DNA of 9,176 bases from Bacilli bacterium. GTDB taxonomy: Bacteria; Bacillota_I; Bacilli_A; RFN20; CAG-826. Below, piece after piece: positions 5,576-9,176 of this stretch (positions within the stretch are counted from its first letter, which is position 1; each line of letters begins with the position of its first letter). Location: contig JAEDJP010000050.1 in the NCBI GenBank assembly GCA_016296285.1, positions 1-9,176 on the forward strand, written 5' to 3'. The notes beneath the pieces are model-generated. The model saw nothing but the letters and a program-made list of their open reading frames with translations. It ran no database searches and was not told the DNA's origin. The position numbers were made by a program, and so were the translations under genes.

Positions 5576-6679
5576 TCAGCGCAGTTCGACGGGTTCGCGG
5601 TACGTATCCGCGGTGTCGGGAGAATAAATCTCGCTGATCCACATCAGGGTCAACGCATCCCCTGTTCCCACATTCACGAGATCATGGGTAACGTTTGGAG
5701 GAATGGAAAGGCAAGGGCTGGGAGGCCCTTTTTGGACGATTTCCTCAACCGCTCGGGATCCAAGGCTTCGCAGACGAACCAGAATCTTACCCTGAACCGT
5801 ATAGAAGATCTCCTCTTTCCGCGTATGGTAATGCCCGCCTTTTTGCTCGCCCGGGCGCGTGATGTTCTCACTGATTTGGCCCAGTCGAGAGGATTTCATG
5901 ATTTCCTCGAAACTCCCGCGCGCGTCACATGAGTAATTGAAAGAAGAACCCTCGTCAGAAAGATACCAACAGAACGTCTTGAACAACTTCCGTTCAAAAT
6001 CGTCATGGATGATTGGCAAATGGGAAGGGGAGGCAACGGCGTTCTTGATTCCCTGGAGCAAAGTAACGAGATCCCCGAGGGAACAAGGATAGGCCGGGGC
6101 AAAACCAAGCGGTTCCTTCGAACCGAGAAGGGCATCGCTTTCAAGGAGGTCCGCCCAAGCGCGGGCAACGTCTTCGACGAATTGGTAACCAATTACGATC
6201 TTGGGGTCGCTGATCGCGACAGGAAGGTCATGGGCGATGTTGAAGCAAAACGTCGCCGCGGCGCTGTTGTAATTCGGCCTGCCGCCCCGCCCGAACAAAT
6301 TGGAAAGGCGATAGACGTAAACGGGGAGACCGCTTTGAAAAAGAACATCCTCGGCCATCTTCTTGGATTTCCCGTAATCGTTGTCCTTCGTGGCTTGGAT
6401 CGAACTCGAAAAAAGGATGGGTGTCCCCCTTCTTTTTTCTTTCACGAGGGAGACAAGTCGCTCCGTTAGGCCCGCGTTTCCTTCGTAGAATTCCCGCGAA
6501 TCCCGGGGACGGTTGACCCCTGCAAGATGGAAAATGAAATCGGACTCTTCCACGAGTTTGGACAAGGATTCGGGAGAAGAATCCACGTCGAAAGGCAAAA
6601 CGATATGCCCTCGACGGGCAAGTTCGCGCGAAACGTGGGTTCCCAAAAACCCGGAAGCCCCCGTCACGAGGACCTTCAT
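5576..6679 (-). CDS. capF: CapF: UDP-2-acetamido-2,6-beta-L-arabino-hexul-4-ose reductase (SDR plus cupin)
   Basis: Acts in UDP-N-acetyl-L-fucosamine synthesis in the cytoplasm, using NADPH to reduce the 4-keto sugar made by CapE to the L-talo sugar; the C-terminal domain takes part in epimerisation at C3. The 367 residues agree with Staphylococcus aureus CapF. Residues 1-~245 are an SDR domain with the nucleotide loop G7-A-S-G-F-L-G13 and the catalytic pair Y102-x3-K106 after SSSIQAT. Residues ~250-367 are a cupin with H283-Y-H285-x3-E289 and a later His332, the zinc site of CapF. The ATG at 6679 overlaps the capG stop (ATGA), indicating translational coupling, and the Rossmann strand begins at residue 2. 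Last gene of the operon, ending at the shared terminator. All key residues are present. Confidence 0.93.
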   Translation of the reverse strand: MKVLVTGASGFLGTHVSRELARRGHIVLPFDVDSSPESLSKLVEESDFIFHLAGVNRPRDSREFYEGNAGLTERLVSLVKEKRRGTPILFSSSIQATKDNDYGKSKKMAEDVLFQSGLPVYVYRLSNLFGRGGRPNYNSAAATFCFNIAHDLPVAISDPKIVIGYQFVEDVARAWADLLESDALLGSKEPLGFAPAYPCSLGDLVTLLQGIKNAVASPSHLPIIHDDFERKLFKTFCWYLSDEGSSFNYSCDARGSFEEIMKSSRLGQISENITRPGEQKGGHYHTRKEEIFYTVQGKILVRLRSLGSRAVEEIVQKGPPSPCLSIPPNVTHDLVNVGTGDALTLMWISEIYSPDTADTYREPVELR

Positions 6680-7830
6680 TCGACGTCTTTCCTCCAGACC
6701 ATCCGGTTCACGATGCCCGTGTAGGATTGCACGATCTTGATGACTTTGTCCGAGACGTTCGTGTCTAGGTAATCGGGAACGGGGAGGCAACCGTCCTTGT
6801 TCATCAAGGCGACCGAGACGGCCTGAAGAAGGCTCTTGGTCGAAATGCCCGCGAGCACAAAGCACGCTTTATCCATCGCCTCCGGGCGTTCGGTCGAAGT
6901 CCGGATGCACACCGCGGCAATCGGCCGCCCGATCGAAGCGTAGAACGAGCTCTCCTCGGGCAAGGTCCCGGAATCGCTCACGACGCAGAAGGCGTTCATC
7001 TGCAAATTGTTGTAATCATGAAAGCCGAGGGGCTCATGCATTTTCACGAGGGGGTTCAGGGCAAAGCCGGAGCTCTCGAGTTTCTTTTTGCTTCTCGGAT
7101 GGCAAGAATAGAGGATCGGCATTTGGTACGTTTCCGCCAAGGCGTTGATCGCGGTGAAAAGCGATTGGAAGTTCTTGTCGGTGTCGATGTTCTCTTCGCG
7201 ATGGGCGCTCAAGAGGATGTATTTCCCTTTCTCGAGGCCAAGGCGCGCGAGGATGTCGCTCTTTTCGATCGAAGGAAGATGCTTGGACAAGACTTCCGCC
7301 ATCGGGGAACCCGTAACGAAGGTCCTTTCCTTGGGCAAGCCACAATCAGCAAGATAACGCCTCGCGTGCTCGCTATACGCCATGTTCACGTCCGAGATGA
7401 TATCGACGATGCGGCGATTCGTTTCTTCCGGCAGGCATTCGTCTTTGCAACGGTTCCCGGCCTCCATGTGGAAGATGGGAAGATGCAATCTTTTCGCCCC
7501 GATGACGGAGAGGCAGCTGTTCGTATCCCCGAGAACGAGAACCGCATCGGGCTTCGTCTCGACCATCGCCTCATAGCTCTTCGCGATGATGTTCCCCATG
7601 GTTTCCCCAAGGTCTTTGCCAACCGCATCGAGATAGAGATCGGGAGGATCGATGTTCAGATCGCGGAAGAAGATGCCGTTGAGGTTGTAATCGTAGTTCT
7701 GGCCCGTATGGACAAGGAGGGTGTCGAAGTATTCCCGGGCCTTGTTGATGACCGAGGAAAGGCGAATGATCTCGGGTCGCGTCCCGACGATGATCATGAG
7801 TTTGAGCTTGCCATTATCCTGAAAACGCAT
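6676..7830 (-). CDS. capG: CapG: UDP-N-acetyl sugar 2-epimerase (UDP-L-FucNAc synthase)
   Basis: Last step of the pathway: epimerises UDP-N-acetyl-L-pneumosamine (the L-talo sugar) at C2 to UDP-N-acetyl-L-fucosamine. The 384 residues belong to the WecB/CapG family of non-hydrolysing 2-epimerases with a GT-B fold. Motifs seen are GTRPEIIRL (16-24), HTGQNYD (41-47), VLGDTNS (99-105), HMEAGNRC (121-128), LPEETNRR (133-140), SAHREENID (208-216) and SDSGTLPEES (285-294). ERPEAMD at 314-320 matches the family's uridine-binding end of the site. WecB itself acts on UDP-GlcNAc; the neighbours capE and capF favour the CapG role. The ATG at 7830 is chosen because AAAGGAGG lies ten bases before it, while the in-frame ATG at 7854 has no such site and would overlap capE. 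It starts 16 bases after the capE stop and overlaps capF by four bases. Confidence 0.92.
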   Translation of the reverse strand: MRFQDNGKLKLMIIVGTRPEIIRLSSVINKAREYFDTLLVHTGQNYDYNLNGIFFRDLNIDPPDLYLDAVGKDLGETMGNIIAKSYEAMVETKPDAVLVLGDTNSCLSVIGAKRLHLPIFHMEAGNRCKDECLPEETNRRIVDIISDVNMAYSEHARRYLADCGLPKERTFVTGSPMAEVLSKHLPSIEKSDILARLGLEKGKYILLSAHREENIDTDKNFQSLFTAINALAETYQMPILYSCHPRSKKKLESSGFALNPLVKMHEPLGFHDYNNLQMNAFCVVSDSGTLPEESSFYASIGRPIAAVCIRTSTERPEAMDKACFVLAGISTKSLLQAVSVALMNKDGCLPVPDYLDTNVSDKVIKIVQSYTGIVNRMVWRKDVE

Positions 7831-7846
7831 ATCTGTCTCCCCTCCT

Positions 7847-9040
7847 TTAGTCATGCTGACGGACGGGGCCGCCGAAAAGCTCGAGTTTCTTGAGCAGTTT
7901 TTTCATGCCTTCCTCATCCAGGCGTTCCGTGTTGTGGGACGTGTAGGATTCCCCGAGGTTGAGCTTTTGGTTGCCTTTCGTGAAATATTGGTCGTAATTG
8001 AGGTCCCTGTTATCGGCTTTCACGCAGAAGAAGTTGCCCATATCCACGGATTTGAGCATCTCTTCCTGGGTGACGAGGGTCTCAAACAGCTTCTCGCCGT
8101 GGCGCGTTCCGATATAGGTCACCCCGGTTTTCGCGCCGGTCAAAGAGAGGACGGCCTTGGCCAAGGTCTCGATGGTCGCGGCGGGGGCTTTTTGGACAAA
8201 GAGGTCACCCTGTTCCCCGTTTTCGAACGCGTAAAGGACCAAATCGACCGCATCGTCGAGGGTCATCATGAAGCGCGTCATCTCGGGGTTCGTGATCGTG
8301 ATGGGCTTCCCTTCGCGAATCTGGTTCAAGAACAAGGGGATCACGGATCCGCGGCTTGCCATGACGTTCCCATAACGGGTGAGGCAAAGGACGGTATCCC
8401 CCGGGAGCAGCTGCCTGCTGCGAGCGATGACGTTTTTCTCCATCAAGGCTTTCGAGATCCCCATGGCGTTGATGGGGTAAGCCGCTTTGTCCGTCGAGAG
8501 GAAAATCGCCTTTTTCACGTGGTTGCGGACGCAGGCGGTGATGACGTTATCGCTGCCGATGACGTTCGTGCGAACAGCCTCCATCGGGTAGAACTCGCAG
8601 GACGGGACTTGCTTGAGGGCCGCCGCGGAGAACACGTAATCGACCCCGCGGAAGGCATCGATGATGGAATCGAGATTCCGGACATCCCCGATATAGAACT
8701 TGAGTTTCGGGTTGCTGTAGGCCTTGCGCATATCGTCTTGCTTCTTCTCGTCGCGCGAAAGAATGCGAATCTCGCGGATGTCCGTTTCGAGGAAGCGGTC
8801 GACGACGGCATGGCCAAACGAGCCGGTTCCGCCCGTGATGAGCAGGACTTTGTCTTTGAGAACGGTCGGGTCTTTCGCGGCGTGCTCCAAAAGGATTTCC
8901 TTCATCCTCTCGAGCTTCAAGGGGTTCGCGGCTTTCTCGTCTTTCTCGTATTCGGCGTAGGTGCGCAAGGAAACCTCGACGATCTTCGCCGCCGCCTTTT
9001 GGGTAAGGCGATACGTCTTTCGGATCTCTTTCAATGTCAT
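7847..9040 (-). CDS. capE: CapE with N-terminal XRE helix-turn-helix: UDP-GlcNAc 4,6-dehydratase/5-epimerase
   Basis: First committed step: converts UDP-GlcNAc to UDP-2-acetamido-2,6-dideoxy-beta-L-arabino-hexos-4-ulose with bound NAD(P). The enzyme covers about residues 60-397 and has the Rossmann loop T69-G-G-T-G-S-F-G76, SAAALKQVP at 138-146, STDKAAYP at 182-189 and M193-x3-K197, where most SDR enzymes have YxxxK. Met at this place is the CapE signature, as I recall; relatives PseB/FlaA1 keep Tyr. GTRHGEKLFE at 311-320 is also typical. Residues 1-~55 are an extra domain: IRKTYRLTQKAAAKIVEVSL followed by RTYAEYEKDE is an XRE-type helix-turn-helix. Ordinary CapE starts near residue 61, so this is a fusion. 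The start at 9040 has AGAGGT seven bases upstream; the internal Met46 has no spaced site. First gene of the operon. Confidence 0.92.
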   Translation of the reverse strand: MTLKEIRKTYRLTQKAAAKIVEVSLRTYAEYEKDEKAANPLKLERMKEILLEHAAKDPTVLKDKVLLITGGTGSFGHAVVDRFLETDIREIRILSRDEKKQDDMRKAYSNPKLKFYIGDVRNLDSIIDAFRGVDYVFSAAALKQVPSCEFYPMEAVRTNVIGSDNVITACVRNHVKKAIFLSTDKAAYPINAMGISKALMEKNVIARSRQLLPGDTVLCLTRYGNVMASRGSVIPLFLNQIREGKPITITNPEMTRFMMTLDDAVDLVLYAFENGEQGDLFVQKAPAATIETLAKAVLSLTGAKTGVTYIGTRHGEKLFETLVTQEEMLKSVDMGNFFCVKADNRDLNYDQYFTKGNQKLNLGESYTSHNTERLDEEGMKKLLKKLELFGGPVRQHD

Positions 9041-9176
9041 GTTTTGACCTCTTTTCTTCTATTCTAATACAAATTCCTAAATATGACGTGCAGTTTTTGC
9101 ATATTCATTTATTAAATCTTCTTATTAATTTAAAGAATTGGCATTTATGAAAGCAGTTTTTGCTCTTGTTGCTTCT
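9041..9176. promoter_or_regulatory. AT-rich leader and promoter region of the capEGF operon
   Basis: This end of the window is much richer in A and T than the rest. On the minus strand a -10-like TAGAAT lies at 9061-9066, but no convincing -35 is found 17 bases upstream, so the promoter is not fixed. AGAGGT at 9047-9052 is the capE ribosome binding site. The 11-base word GCAGTTTTTGC occurs twice, at 9090-9100 and 9153-9163, in the same orientation. On the plus strand an ATG at 9147 opens MKAVFALVAS to the window edge, possibly the start of a divergent gene, but there is no ribosome binding site and only ten codons are visible. Confidence 0.45.

Noticed and set aside
7853..9067. Long plus-strand open frame (404 codons) opposite capE
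   Set aside because: It is antisense to a fully recognised enzyme with all motifs; its translation is compositionally odd and lacks any domain. Long antisense frames are expected with this codon use.
9147..9176. Start of a divergent secreted protein (MKAVFALVAS)
   Set aside because: Only ten codons are visible and there is no ribosome binding site; mentioned within the upstream region but not called as a gene.

Overview
The window looks like a chromosomal stretch of a Gram-positive-type bacterium, most probably a Bacillota or Bacilli lineage. Evidence: AAGGAGG-type ribosome binding sites, a lipoprotein with a Ser/Glu/Pro-rich spacer, a lysine-rich membrane protein resembling DUF1189, and a Bacillus-like tmRNA. 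UGA is used as a stop and Trp is UGG, so the code is standard. Base composition is moderate to high in GC through the genes. It drops sharply in the last ~130 bases. The taxonomic placement is inference.

Layout. Bases 1-736 (minus) hold the N-terminal 245 codons of a secreted lipoprotein that runs off the left edge. Bases 737-1143 are non-coding, with two terminator-like hairpins, a 10-bp-period repeat array and the tmRNA terminator. Bases 1144-1536 (minus) are a one-piece tmRNA (ssrA) with its own promoter. Bases 1591-2973 (minus) encode a membrane-anchored, ComEC-like metallo-beta-lactamase-fold protein with an Ig-like module. Bases 3074-3595 (minus) encode a small four-helix membrane protein. 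Bases 3642-4317 are a compact transposon with 25-bp terminal inverted repeats and a perfect 8-bp target duplication (GACAAGGG). It carries a decayed, frameshifted transposase remnant. Bases 4393-5526 (plus) encode a four-helix membrane protein with a large outside domain, ending at a strong terminator.

Bases 5576-9040 (minus) are a three-gene operon transcribed right to left: capE, capG, capF. Together these make UDP-N-acetyl-L-fucosamine, a precursor of capsule and other surface glycans, from UDP-GlcNAc. CapE does C4,C6-dehydration and C5-epimerisation, CapF does C4-reduction and CapG does C2-epimerisation. capG and capF overlap by ATGA and capE and capG are 16 bases apart, so they are translationally linked.

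The most notable points are an XRE-type helix-turn-helix fused to the front of CapE, with a repeated 11-mer in the AT-rich region upstream; a tmRNA with an atypical proteolysis tag (ends LARA) and a C-A mismatch in its acceptor stem; a well-bounded non-autonomous transposon; and a helically phased decamer array beyond the tmRNA terminator. I did not find a complete new defence or mobile system here.
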